NCBI RefSeq assembly: GCF_013111185.1 | Contig: NZ_WVRE01000004.1 | Coordinates: 62,001-126,000, forward strand | Length of the DNA stretch: 64,000 nt | Direction of reading: 5' to 3' | Origin: Ruegeria sp. HKCCD7303 | GTDB taxonomy: Bacteria > Pseudomonadota > Alphaproteobacteria > Rhodobacterales > Rhodobacteraceae | Shown: positions 25,779-34,551 of the stretch, one piece after another | How positions within the stretch are numbered: the first letter of the stretch is position 1 | How the letters are laid out: the number at the start of each line of letters is the position of its first letter | The notes under the pieces: generated by a model | The model's database searches: none | What the model saw: only the letters and a program-made list of their open reading frames with translations | What the model was told of the DNA's origin: nothing | Position numbers and translations under genes: made by a program

Positions 25779-27416
25779 TCAGTTCCCCGCGCTCTCCATC
25801 TTGCGATGGGCGACAACCTCTTCCAGCCAGCCCAGATGCATTTCGGGCACGGAACTGAGCAAAAGGTCGGTATAGTCGTCGAATGGCGGGCTGAGCACCT
25901 GCGATTTTGGACCGTACCGCACAACTCGTCCCTGATACATCACCGCAATACTGTCGCTGATTGCACGGACAGTTGCCAGATCGTGGGTGATGAACAGATA
26001 GGCCACATTCTCGATCTTCTGCAGGTCTAGAAGCAGCTTGAGAATACCATCCGCCACAAGTGGGTCGAGCGCCGATGTCACCTCATCACAGATGATCATC
26101 TTGGGTTTCGCAGCCAGGGATCGCGCGATGCAAACACGCTGTTTCTGACCACCAGACAGCTCGGCCGGATATCGGTCGATGAACTTTTCGCCCAGTTCGA
26201 TTTCATCCAGCAATTCGATGATCCGCTTGCGCTTTTCCGCTCCGCGCATGTTGAAGTAGAACTCCAGCGGGCGGCCAATGATTGTACCAACCGTCTGACG
26301 CGGGTTCATCGCCACGTCGGCCATCTGATAGATCATCTGCAATTCGCGCAGGTCTTCGCGGGTTCGGCCTTTGAGGTCCGACGAGAGCTTGCGCCCGGCA
26401 AAGGTAATCTCTCCTTCGCGCGGTGGCAGCAGGCCAGTGATCACGCGCGCCAGCGTGGACTTGCCCGAGCCAGACTCGCCGACAACAGCCAATGTCTGCC
26501 CCGGATGAAGCTCGACATTGACGTTGTGCAACACGTCGAAATTCAGGCCCTTATAACGCGCAGTGATCCCATCAACGCTGAGCACGGGGTCCGCCGTTGG
26601 CTGTTTCTCTTCATGCTCGATCGAGCGTACCGAGACCAAAGCTTGCGTATACTCTTCCTGCGGATTGTTGATGATCTGATCCGTGTTCCCGTATTCAACG
26701 GTATTGCCCATTTTCAGGACCATGATGTCGTCGCTCACTTGCGCCACAACCGCAAGGTCGTGGGTGATATACAGCGCGGCAACACCAGTGTCGGCAATGG
26801 CCTCTTTAATCGCCATCAACACGTCGATCTGGGTGGTCACGTCCAGCGCGGTGGTTGGTTCGTCGAACACCACCAGATCAGGTTCGGGACACAGCGCCAG
26901 CGCCGTCATGCAGCGCTGCAACTGACCCCCAGAGACCTGGTGCGGGTAACGATCGCCGATATTGTCCGGATCGGGCAGACCCAGCTTGGCGAACAGCTCA
27001 CGCGCGCGACTTTCGGCTTCTTTGCGGCTGAACTTTTTCTGTTCAACCGCAGCCTCGACCACCTGATCCATGATTTTTTTGGCAGGGTTAAAGGACGCAG
27101 CAGCGGACTGAGACACATAAGTCACCTCGCCCCCGCGCAGCTTGCGAATATCCCGATGTGAAGTTTTTAGAATATCGCGCCCGTTGACCCAAACCTCTCC
27201 GCCTGTGATCTTCACGCCACCCCGGCCATAGGCCATGGACGCTAGACCGATCGTGGATTTACCGGCCCCGGATTCACCGATCAGACCGAGCACCTTACCA
27301 GGTGCCAGGTCGAAGCTGACCCCATGCACAATCTCAATGTCATGGGGTTTTTCACCCGGTGGGTAGACGGTTGCGCCGATTTTGAGGTCGCGGACCTTGA
27401 GAAGTGGATCACTCAT
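25779..27416 (-). CDS. Peptide-type ABC transporter ATPase, two nucleotide-binding domains (DppDF-like fusion)
   Basis: 545 residues with two complete ABC ATPase domains. The first has GESGAGKST (about residue 43), VSGGQLQR and LVVFDEPTTALD. The second (from about 275) has GESGSGKST, LSGGQKQR and MIICDEVTSALD. It resembles DppD and DppF fused, as in GsiA. It powers import through the two permeases encoded upstream; the permease stop and this start overlap by four bases. The substrate class is peptides, opines or similar oligomers. Confidence 0.93.
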   Translation of the reverse strand: MSDPLLKVRDLKIGATVYPPGEKPHDIEIVHGVSFDLAPGKVLGLIGESGAGKSTIGLASMAYGRGGVKITGGEVWVNGRDILKTSHRDIRKLRGGEVTYVSQSAAASFNPAKKIMDQVVEAAVEQKKFSRKEAESRARELFAKLGLPDPDNIGDRYPHQVSGGQLQRCMTALALCPEPDLVVFDEPTTALDVTTQIDVLMAIKEAIADTGVAALYITHDLAVVAQVSDDIMVLKMGNTVEYGNTDQIINNPQEEYTQALVSVRSIEHEEKQPTADPVLSVDGITARYKGLNFDVLHNVNVELHPGQTLAVVGESGSGKSTLARVITGLLPPREGEITFAGRKLSSDLKGRTREDLRELQMIYQMADVAMNPRQTVGTIIGRPLEFYFNMRGAEKRKRIIELLDEIELGEKFIDRYPAELSGGQKQRVCIARSLAAKPKMIICDEVTSALDPLVADGILKLLLDLQKIENVAYLFITHDLATVRAISDSIAVMYQGRVVRYGPKSQVLSPPFDDYTDLLLSSVPEMHLGWLEEVVAHRKMESAGN

Positions 27417-28270
27417 CCCCGGCCTCCTTTCAGTGATGTGGTTCGGTTCAAGACCCAGTCGGCCACAAGGTTGACCGAAATCGCCAGCGTCGCGATGGCA
27501 ACGGCGGGCAACAAGGCGGCGGGAATGCCATACACGATGCCTTCCTTGTTCTCCTTCACGATGCCACCCCAGTCAGCCTCGGGCGGTTGTACACCAAGAC
27601 CCAGGAAGGACAGGGTTGAGACGAAAAGTACGGCAAAGATGAAACGCAAGCCCATCTCGGCAACCAGCGGTGAAAGCGCGTTGGGCAGGATTTCCCGGAA
27701 GATGATCCAACCGTTTTTCTCGCCCCGAAGACGGGCGGCTTCGACATAATCCATGACTGTAATGTCGACAGCGACAGCACGGGCCAGACGATAGACCCGC
27801 GTCGAGTCCAACAAGCCCATAACGACGATCAAAATCGGAACTGTCACAGGCATCACCGACAGTACCACAAGGGCAAAGATCAAGGTCGGTATCGACATGA
27901 TCAGATCGACAAAGCGCGACAGCACCTGGTCGACCCAGCCCCCCATCACAGCCGCAAAGAAGCCCAGGACCGAGCCGGTCACGAAGGACAGGATGGTCGC
28001 AGCCGTTGCGATGAAGATTGTCGTGCGACCGCCATAGATCATGCGGCTAAGCAGATCGCGACCGATATTGTCGGTGCCCAGCCAGAAGTTTGACTCGGTG
28101 AAACCTGCGGGAGCGATCCCAAGCATGATCTCGATCTTTGAGGGTTCCCATACATCGCCGACCACTTGGGCCATGCCGTAGGGGGCGATGAGCGGCGCGA
28201 ACAGCGCCATGAGAAAGTAGAGGGCCGTCAGGAACAACCCGATCAGTGCGGAAATAGGGATGTTCTTCAT
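27413..28270 (-). CDS. Peptide-type ABC transporter permease, DppC family
   Basis: 285 residues with six predicted membrane helices. A large periplasmic loop after the first helix includes FWLGTDNIGRDLLSRMIYGGRTT, a hallmark of DppC/OppC. The EAA loop EAARLRGEKNGWIIFREILPN couples to the ATPase. It overlaps both neighbours by four bases, so the operon is tightly coupled. Confidence 0.93.
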   Translation of the reverse strand: MKNIPISALIGLFLTALYFLMALFAPLIAPYGMAQVVGDVWEPSKIEIMLGIAPAGFTESNFWLGTDNIGRDLLSRMIYGGRTTIFIATAATILSFVTGSVLGFFAAVMGGWVDQVLSRFVDLIMSIPTLIFALVVLSVMPVTVPILIVVMGLLDSTRVYRLARAVAVDITVMDYVEAARLRGEKNGWIIFREILPNALSPLVAEMGLRFIFAVLFVSTLSFLGLGVQPPEADWGGIVKENKEGIVYGIPAALLPAVAIATLAISVNLVADWVLNRTTSLKGGRG

Positions 28271-29223
28271 TTCGGGTGCCTCAGACGCGGGTTGGCCAGG
28301 ATCGAGACGATGTCCGCGACCATATTGAGGCCGATGTAGACGGCCGCGAAGATCAGACCACAGGCCTGCACCACCGGAACATCACGTTTCGCAACATGAT
28401 CGACCAGGTATTGGCCCATTCCAGGGTAGACAAAGACCACCTCGATCACCACGACACCGACCACAAGATAGGCCAGATTCAGCATCACGACGTTTACGAT
28501 CGGGGCGATGGCGTTCGGGAAGGCATGGCGTGCAATCACCTGAAACCCGGTCAGGCCTTTAAGCTCGGCGGTTTCGATATAAGCCGATTGCATGACGTTC
28601 AAAATCGCCGCACGGGTCATACGCATCATATGCGCCAAAACCACGAGCGTCAGAACCATTACGGGCAGGGCGATAGCCTGAAGCTTTTGCAAAAGGCTCA
28701 TATGGTCACCAATCATTGCGACCGATGGGAACCAGCCCAGTTTTACCGCGATGAAATACATAAGCAGGTAGCCGATCAGGAATTCCGGGATCGAGATTGA
28801 GGCCAGTGTCACTGCCGAAATCAGCTTGTCAGGCCACCGGTCCTTATAGCGTACGGCAATCAGGCCCAACATGATGGCCAGAGGCACCGAAATGATCGCA
28901 GCCCAGAAGGCCAGAAAAAGGGTGTTCGACATCCGCTGTCCGATGCTTTCAGCAATGTCACGGCCGTTGGTCAAAGCGGTCCCCAGATCGCCTTGCAGGG
29001 CCCCAAACAGCCAGTCGAAATAGCGGGTGAGCGGCGGATCATTCAGCCCGAGCTCTTCACGAAGGTTGGCCAGCGACTCCGGCGTAGCGGATTGCCCCAG
29101 GATCGATTGTGCCACATCGCCGGGCAAAATCATTGTCCCTGCAAAAATCAGTGCTGACGCCGCGATAAGGAGAAGGGTACTCAGCGCAAGGCGCTGAGCA
29201 ACCAGTATTATGATGGGATGCAT
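28267..29223 (-). CDS. Peptide-type ABC transporter permease, DppB family
   Basis: 318 residues. The first helix is near residues 12-31 and is followed by a long periplasmic loop containing LREELGLNDPPLTRYFDWL, typical of DppB/OppB. The coupling EAA segment ETAELKGLTGFQVIARHAFPNA and the C-terminal helix GVVVIEVVFVYPGMGQYLVD complete the family pattern. It starts 12 bases after the binding-protein gene and is the inner-membrane partner of the DppC-like permease. Confidence 0.93.
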   Translation of the reverse strand: MHPIIILVAQRLALSTLLLIAASALIFAGTMILPGDVAQSILGQSATPESLANLREELGLNDPPLTRYFDWLFGALQGDLGTALTNGRDIAESIGQRMSNTLFLAFWAAIISVPLAIMLGLIAVRYKDRWPDKLISAVTLASISIPEFLIGYLLMYFIAVKLGWFPSVAMIGDHMSLLQKLQAIALPVMVLTLVVLAHMMRMTRAAILNVMQSAYIETAELKGLTGFQVIARHAFPNAIAPIVNVVMLNLAYLVVGVVVIEVVFVYPGMGQYLVDHVAKRDVPVVQACGLIFAAVYIGLNMVADIVSILANPRLRHPK

Positions 29224-29235
29224 TGACCTGGAACC

Positions 29236-30825
29236 TTAGGCTTTCCAGGTGAATTTCGACGCGTACCAATACATCATGGCGCCGTTCGGGTCAGGAACAT
29301 ATCCTTGGACTTCGTTGCTGACTGCGTCAATGAAGTCGTTGAACATTGGCAGGATCAGGCCGCCTTCGTCACGCACCATCATGCCCATTTTCGAGTAGAT
29401 TTCCTTGCGCTTCGCGTCATCCAGTTCGCTGCGTGCCGCCAGCAGCATTTCGTCAAACTCGGGGCGCTTGAAGCGTGTGTCGTTCCAGTCAGCAGTTGAC
29501 AGATACGCGGTCGCGTACATCTGATCCTGAACCGGGCGCCCGCTCCAGTACGACGCGCAGAATGGTTGCACATTCCAGACTTCGGACCAGTACCCGTCAT
29601 TTGGTTCGCGTTTGACCTCCAAAGGAATCCCCGCAGCCTGTGCCGTTTGCTGGAACAATGCGGCTGCGTCCACGGCACCGGGGAAGGCTCCATCGGCCGT
29701 GCGAAGGATGATCGGTGAGCCGTCATGCCCGGATTTCTTGTAATGCTCAGCAGCTTTTGCTGGGTCGTACTCACGCTGCGGAATACTATCGTCAAACAGC
29801 GGATAGGCAGCGTTGATTGGCATGTCGTTGCCGATACCGCCATACCCGCGCAGGATTTTATCAACCATTTCCTCGCGGTTGATGGCATATTTCAATGCCA
29901 ACCTCAGTTCGTTTGCATCAAATGGTGCAGTATCCACATGCATGATGAACACGTAGTGGCCCCGCCCCGAGACATTCTGAACCGACAGATTTGGCGCCCG
30001 GTCCAGCAGTTGGGCAATCTTGGGCTCAACCCGGTTGATGATGTCTACCTGACCTGACTGAAGTGCGGCGGTCCGGGCTGTTGCATCGTTCAGCGTGATT
30101 ACTTCGACACTGTCGTAATGGGCAAAAGCGTCGCCGCCCCAGTAATTCGGATTGCGGACAAACTGCATACGCACGCCTGGCTCGTCGCTCTCCAGAACAT
30201 AAGGTCCGGTGCCGACGGCCGAGTTCGGATCATCAAAGCCACCGTCTGGCTGGATTTTCAAGTGATAGTCGGCAAGCAAGTAGGGTAGATCGGCATTGCC
30301 GATTTCCATTGTGACTTCAAAGGTGTCCCCGTCGACCCGCATCGATTCAATGCCCTGCACGATACCTAGTGCACCAGACTGAGAATCTTCATTTGTGTGG
30401 CGCTCCATCGTGCGCATGATGTCTTCTGGGGTGACTGTTTTACCATTGGAGAATTCGATACCCTGTCGGACTTTGAAGCGCCAAGTCTTTGCATCCGCAG
30501 ACCCTTCCCAGCTTTCGGCAACCAACCCTTCAAGTTCGCCCTTGCCATTTACTTCGACCAGCGTCTCGCCCCACTGCTGGCCACCAGCAATCGGAACATC
30601 GGACGACCACAACGCCGGATCCTGCGTATTTGTGCTTTCGCCCCCTTGAACGCCCATTTTGAAGGTTCCACCCTTCACTGGACCCGCCGCACGAGCGGCG
30701 TCGGCAAACATAGTGCTGGCCATGGCAGCCGAAACACCCAATGCAGCTGCTTTCCCCATGAATTCGCGGCGGGTCATTTTCCCTGCTGTGACCTGACCGG
30801 CCATATGTGTGATTTGTTCGTTCAT
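29236..30825 (-). CDS. ABC transporter substrate-binding protein, family 5 (peptide/nickel/opine type)
   Basis: 529 residues with a twin-arginine signal (KMTRREFMGKAAALGVSAAM, cleavage near ARA about residue 47), so it is exported folded to the periplasm. The mature sequence has the SBP_bac_5 layout: GGTFKMGVQGG, AESWEGSADAKTWRFKVRQG, NGKTVTPEDIMRTMERH and LALKYAINREEMVDKILRGYG. It delivers ligand to the DppBC-like permeases. Family 5 proteins bind peptides, opines, nickel-chelates or sugars, so the ligand is undetermined. First gene of a four-gene operon. Confidence 0.93.
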   Translation of the reverse strand: MNEQITHMAGQVTAGKMTRREFMGKAAALGVSAAMASTMFADAARAAGPVKGGTFKMGVQGGESTNTQDPALWSSDVPIAGGQQWGETLVEVNGKGELEGLVAESWEGSADAKTWRFKVRQGIEFSNGKTVTPEDIMRTMERHTNEDSQSGALGIVQGIESMRVDGDTFEVTMEIGNADLPYLLADYHLKIQPDGGFDDPNSAVGTGPYVLESDEPGVRMQFVRNPNYWGGDAFAHYDSVEVITLNDATARTAALQSGQVDIINRVEPKIAQLLDRAPNLSVQNVSGRGHYVFIMHVDTAPFDANELRLALKYAINREEMVDKILRGYGGIGNDMPINAAYPLFDDSIPQREYDPAKAAEHYKKSGHDGSPIILRTADGAFPGAVDAAALFQQTAQAAGIPLEVKREPNDGYWSEVWNVQPFCASYWSGRPVQDQMYATAYLSTADWNDTRFKRPEFDEMLLAARSELDDAKRKEIYSKMGMMVRDEGGLILPMFNDFIDAVSNEVQGYVPDPNGAMMYWYASKFTWKA

Positions 30826-30872
30826 TTAATCTTCTCCCTATTGAGTGGTATTAGCCCTTTTCGGACTTTTTA

Positions 30873-30888
30873 TTGACGCTTGAGTCAA
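30873..30888. promoter_or_regulatory. Small palindrome upstream of the ABC operon
   Basis: TTGAC (30873-30877) / GTCAA (30884-30888) with a 6-base spacer, 48 bases before the binding-protein start. It could be an operator or include a -35 hexamer; the evidence is only the symmetry and position. Nothing else convincing was seen in the 244-base gap 30826-31069. Confidence 0.3.
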
Positions 30889-31069
30889 CGTTGGCTTATT
30901 TCTGCTAGTCGGGCAAGGATATTTCGTGCCGATATCAAAAACGATCGTCTGCACATGGACGACACGAAGGGATGTCACGAACGCAGTGTCCGTGATCTGT
31001 CTAAAAGAAAACTGGCAATTTTTGATATTTCCAGACGCTTGTGGATCACAATGTGGGCAAGGCGTCTAA

Positions 31070-32173
31070 TTACCCTCGTATTGCGACGACCAGATCCATG
31101 ACGTTGGTCCCGGTTGGTCCGGTCGTCAGCAACGCGTCAACTTTGTCCAGAAACGATCCACTGTCAGCATTTTGAAGATAGGTTTCGGCCCCATCGGCCC
31201 AGGTGGTGCCGCAAACGATTCCTCCGGCTGCGTTTGTTGGGCCGTCGGTTCCATCCGTGCCGCCAACAACAATTGCCAGGCCAGACTGCCCCGAGATTTC
31301 TTTGGCCAAAGCAAGCGCCAGTGCCTGATTACGACCCCCACGACCGGGTTTTTCCGGCAGGACTACAGTTGGTTCACCGCCAAAGATCATAACGCCTTTG
31401 TCCATGCCGCGCAGCATTGGCCCCAGTTTCGCGGCGACTTGCAAATAGTCGTCATGCAGGGCTTCTTCATTTGCAAGAACCGCAAGGCCTGCCATATCCG
31501 CAGCCGCGACCGCCGCATTCCGCGCATGGGCATTGGAAGCCACTATCTGCGTGGTGGCGGTAAAGGTGTAGTTGTCCGGCAACGCGCCGATGCCCGAGCC
31601 AATGACATTCAGATCATCCCCTGGCACATCGGAAATCGCCAGCACAGTGGCACGCGCGCCTTTGAAATGAGACAGCAATCCGCCGCCTTTGATACGAGAC
31701 AGCTTGCGCCGCTCGGCGTTCATGGCGCGGATGTCCAAACCTTCCGACAGCAGCTTGCGATTCAACGCCTCAAGATCACCCACAGATGTTCCTGGCAACA
31801 GATCCTCGGCCAATGAGGATGCCCCGCCCGAAACCAGCAACAGGACATGTGACCCGGGGTGCATCTGCTCCATCGCCAGGCGCAGCGCCCGCCCACCGGC
31901 AAGGCTGCGGTCGTCTGGCACCGGGTGCGAGGCTTCGATTACCTCGACCGCGTCTGGCAGGTCGCGGCCGTGATCGTCCTTGGTCACGACAAGCGTGGGG
32001 ACCGAGCCAAATTGCGCCAGCGCTGCACGCGCCATCGCAGCCGCGGGTTTGCCGACGGCCAGTATCCGGTCCGGCTTGGGAACACCAGGCAGTGCGGCTT
32101 TGGTGGCGGTATATCCGTCAACCGCATCAACCCCGGCCTGCCAAAAATCTACCGCTTGTTTTGATATGTCCAT
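31070..32173 (-). CDS. Glycerate 2-kinase / MOFRL family protein (TtuD-like)
   Basis: 367 residues. An N-terminal DUF4147 domain (ILAVGKPAAAMARAAL, VLLLVSGGASSLAEDLLPG, KLSRIKGGGLL) is followed by the C-terminal MOFRL domain (FGGEPTV, GRGGRNQALALALA, GGTDGTDGPTNAAGG). The family phosphorylates D-glycerate to 2-phosphoglycerate, and some members were annotated as hydroxypyruvate reductase. It would feed glyoxylate- or tartrate-derived glycerate into glycolysis. The start overlaps the end of dtd by one base, so the two are cotranscribed. Confidence 0.87.
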   Translation of the reverse strand: MDISKQAVDFWQAGVDAVDGYTATKAALPGVPKPDRILAVGKPAAAMARAALAQFGSVPTLVVTKDDHGRDLPDAVEVIEASHPVPDDRSLAGGRALRLAMEQMHPGSHVLLLVSGGASSLAEDLLPGTSVGDLEALNRKLLSEGLDIRAMNAERRKLSRIKGGGLLSHFKGARATVLAISDVPGDDLNVIGSGIGALPDNYTFTATTQIVASNAHARNAAVAAADMAGLAVLANEEALHDDYLQVAAKLGPMLRGMDKGVMIFGGEPTVVLPEKPGRGGRNQALALALAKEISGQSGLAIVVGGTDGTDGPTNAAGGIVCGTTWADGAETYLQNADSGSFLDKVDALLTTGPTGTNVMDLVVAIRG

Positions 32174-32610
32174 CAGTTCTCGATCCAGATCGTGACAGGG
32201 CCGTCATTCACAAGTTCAACGGCCATGTCAGCCCCAAACTGTCCGGTTTCCACCGCAACGCCCTGTGCGCCAAGGTGAGCTGCAAATTCCTTGTACAGGT
32301 GCTCGCCCTGATCCGGTGGTGCTGCGTTTGAAAACCCTGGTCGGTTGCCGCTTGTTGTATCGGCGGCCAGCGTGAACTGGCTGATCACCAACGCTGATCC
32401 GCCAACATCCAGCAACGAGCGGTTCATTTTGCCTGCGTCATCCTTGAAGATACGTAGTTTCGCGGCTTTTTCCGCAAGCTTCCGGGCCTTCATGTCGTCA
32501 TCACCCTGCATCGCGCAAACAAGAATCATAAGGCCCGGCCCTGACGAACCTATGGCTGCATCATCAACCGACACTTTGGCGTATGACACCCTCTGCAATA
32601 CTGCGCGCAC
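32173..32610 (-). CDS. dtd: D-aminoacyl-tRNA deacylase
   Basis: 145 residues, the normal size. It starts [17 protein letters not shown] and has the two cross-subunit active-site motifs: [17 protein letters not shown] and the Gly-cisPro motif region [11 protein letters not shown]. The C-terminus reads TIWIE where many homologues have TFLLE, a mild variation. It removes D-amino acids wrongly attached to tRNA in the cytoplasm. It sits in a minus-strand run with the nitroreductase upstream and glycerate kinase downstream. Confidence 0.95.
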   Translation of the reverse strand: MRAVLQRVSYAKVSVDDAAIGSSGPGLMILVCAMQGDDDMKARKLAEKAAKLRIFKDDAGKMNRSLLDVGGSALVISQFTLAADTTSGNRPGFSNAAPPDQGEHLYKEFAAHLGAQGVAVETGQFGADMAVELVNDGPVTIWIEN

Positions 32611-32652
32611 GTGGTTCCTCCCTAAACGCGATAGGACTGCCCTTGCGCCCGT

Positions 32653-33321
32653 TTAACCGCGCCATTGCACAAAGTCACTCGGTGCGGCGCGATCTGTTCG
32701 AAAGTTATTTGCCGGATGATCCGGATCGGCAAAGCCAAACGAAATTGCGCAAAGGATCAGGCGATCCTTAGGGATTTGAAAATACCGATGCAGAAAGGGG
32801 CCGTAAGTGGCCAGGGCCGCTTGGGGTATTGTCGCCACACCCAAAGCCTGCGCGGCCAGCGTGAAGGCCGTGACAAAACCACCGCAATCCATCGCGCCAT
32901 AGGGTCCAAGTTCTGCCGGACTTGATAGGATGGCGCAGTGTGGCGCGCCGAACAGGGAAAAGTTCTGCATCATCTGCTGCGCCGACCCGGCGCGATCCCC
33001 GCGTTCCACTCCAACAGCTTCGTAAAGCGCCCAGCCACAGGCGCGGCGGCGGTCTTGGTACACGCCAGAATAAGATGTTGGAAACGGAAGATCGGGAGCG
33101 GGCGTTCCGCTGACAGCCTCGTTTTGCATCGCTTCACGGAAAGTATCCGTTTCGTCTGCGCTGGTGATTGCCAACTGCCAGGGTTGCGCATTGCACCAGC
33201 TGGGAACGCGAGATGCGCTGGCGACGATCTGCTCGATCTGCGCGCGGGGGACAGGATCAGGCAGAAACGCCCGGCAGGAATGGCGGTCTCTCAGAAGGGT
33301 ATTCAGTTCAGCAAACGACAC
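32653..33321 (-). CDS. Nitroreductase family protein
   Basis: About 222 residues. The N-terminal RHSCRAFLPDPVPRAQIEQIV with PSWCNAQPWQLAI is the FMN-binding signature of the family, and the C-terminal PQAALATYG and LILCAISFGFADPDHPAN match the FMN/dimer region. It reduces nitro groups, quinones or similar acceptors with NAD(P)H. I chose GTG 33321, where the family similarity begins, with AAGGGATGAG upstream. The open frame to 33570 would overlap the zinc-ribbon gene and has no family character. Confidence 0.88.
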   Translation of the reverse strand: MSFAELNTLLRDRHSCRAFLPDPVPRAQIEQIVASASRVPSWCNAQPWQLAITSADETDTFREAMQNEAVSGTPAPDLPFPTSYSGVYQDRRRACGWALYEAVGVERGDRAGSAQQMMQNFSLFGAPHCAILSSPAELGPYGAMDCGGFVTAFTLAAQALGVATIPQAALATYGPFLHRYFQIPKDRLILCAISFGFADPDHPANNFRTDRAAPSDFVQWRG

Positions 33322-33398
33322 AACAGGCTCATCCCTTTGTTTTCCGAACTGAACATGGCCGCGCTTCGTCGGATGCACAAGCCTGTCTGCAGGTCTGC

Positions 33399-34505
33399 CT
33401 ATTGCCCGGTGGCCGCCAAATAGCCGACACCCGCAGCCAGCAGCAATCCCAGCACAACAGCGATGGTTATCTTGATGGCTGACCACGGGCGTTCGCCCTG
33501 AACCCGCCCGGTTCTGCCATTGACCACAAACCGATACGTCTGGCCGCGGTATTTGTAAGCGGCCATCCAAACCGGCAGCAGGATATGCTTGAACGTGACA
33601 TCGCGCACGTCTGTATCGACCGCATGAATGCGCTGCCGGTCGCCGCCGATGTCAAAACGAACATCCCGCTCGATCACGCGTGCCATATGCGCGCGCGCTT
33701 CGACGTACCCTTCCCGCAGTTCAACGCTGTAGGCTTCAGCCCGGAAGCCTGCGAGGTATTCGGGCTGATAGGGCTCCAGCGCGGGCAGATCCCAGGGTTC
33801 CAACGCGTCGGTGTAGCTTTTGGGAAGCGACTTCGATGCCAACACCAGCACGTCGTCAAAAAACCGCGCGACGCGGCCGGACTTGGGGGTCCAGCGTACC
33901 TTTGGCACTTGTTGCTGAACCCGCTTGCCGTCTCGCATCACGGTGCGGGTTTCATAATAGACAGTACCGCGTTCGCCGCGATACGAAGACTTGGTGTCGG
34001 CATCGAAAGTCCAGTAAGGCACGTAAATGCCCTGCATCTTGCGCCCTTTGCGGGCATATTCCTTCAACCCGTTTGGCGCGAACCATAGTCGTCCCAACCA
34101 ATCGCCCATCGCCTGGTGGGCCGAGCGTTCGTCAAACGCAAAAGGCAATACGCCCTTTGGTTTGATATGCCGGTTGATCCCGGTATCGGTCACGACCGGC
34201 GTGGCACAGAACGGGCATTCTGCTGCATGGGTGTTTGGGTCAAACTCTACCTGCGCGGCACAGTTTGGGCACGACAGAACGCGGGTTTCCTCGATCTCGC
34301 TGTCCGGCAGGCGGTCAGCGATGGCGGCGTCAAAGTCCAGTTCTCGCAGACTTGCACCGCCCCACGGTCCGGCACTGATCGGTTCGGAATGTCCACAATG
34401 ATCGCAGGTTAAGTTACCATCACCCGGATTGAACCGGTAGTCCGCGCCGCATTGGTCACAGGGGAAACGATGTTCTGCAATATCAGGAGCAGTGACGTGT
34501 GTCAT
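33399..34505 (-). CDS. TFIIB-type zinc-ribbon protein with C-terminal membrane anchor (YdjG/YdjH-like)
   Basis: 368 residues. There are two zinc ribbons at the N-terminus: CDQCGADY...CDHCGHS (about 16-39) and CPNCAAQV...CPFCATPV (about 79-102). A long middle part follows (YVPYWTFDADTKSSYRGERG, PVWMAAYKYRGQTYRFVVNG), then a single C-terminal membrane helix (about 345-365). Bacillus subtilis YdjG and YdjH are zinc-ribbon membrane proteins encoded with the SPFH protein YdjI and PspA. The SPFH gene directly upstream here supports that comparison. No PspA gene is present. Confidence 0.8.
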   Translation of the reverse strand: MTHVTAPDIAEHRFPCDQCGADYRFNPGDGNLTCDHCGHSEPISAGPWGGASLRELDFDAAIADRLPDSEIEETRVLSCPNCAAQVEFDPNTHAAECPFCATPVVTDTGINRHIKPKGVLPFAFDERSAHQAMGDWLGRLWFAPNGLKEYARKGRKMQGIYVPYWTFDADTKSSYRGERGTVYYETRTVMRDGKRVQQQVPKVRWTPKSGRVARFFDDVLVLASKSLPKSYTDALEPWDLPALEPYQPEYLAGFRAEAYSVELREGYVEARAHMARVIERDVRFDIGGDRQRIHAVDTDVRDVTFKHILLPVWMAAYKYRGQTYRFVVNGRTGRVQGERPWSAIKITIAVVLGLLLAAGVGYLAATGQ

Positions 34506-34551
34506 GATTTACCCGGTGGTCACGATGAATATGAAGGAAGACCGTGTTTGT

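Noticed and set aside
30880..31101. 73-codon plus-strand frame between the ABC operon and glycerate kinase gene
   Set aside because: No ribosome-binding site, no domain, and it overlaps the end of the glycerate kinase gene on the other strand.
33322..33570. N-terminal extension of the nitroreductase
   Set aside because: The added 83 residues overlap the upstream zinc-ribbon gene in another frame and do not resemble the family; GTG 33321 gives the expected N-terminus.
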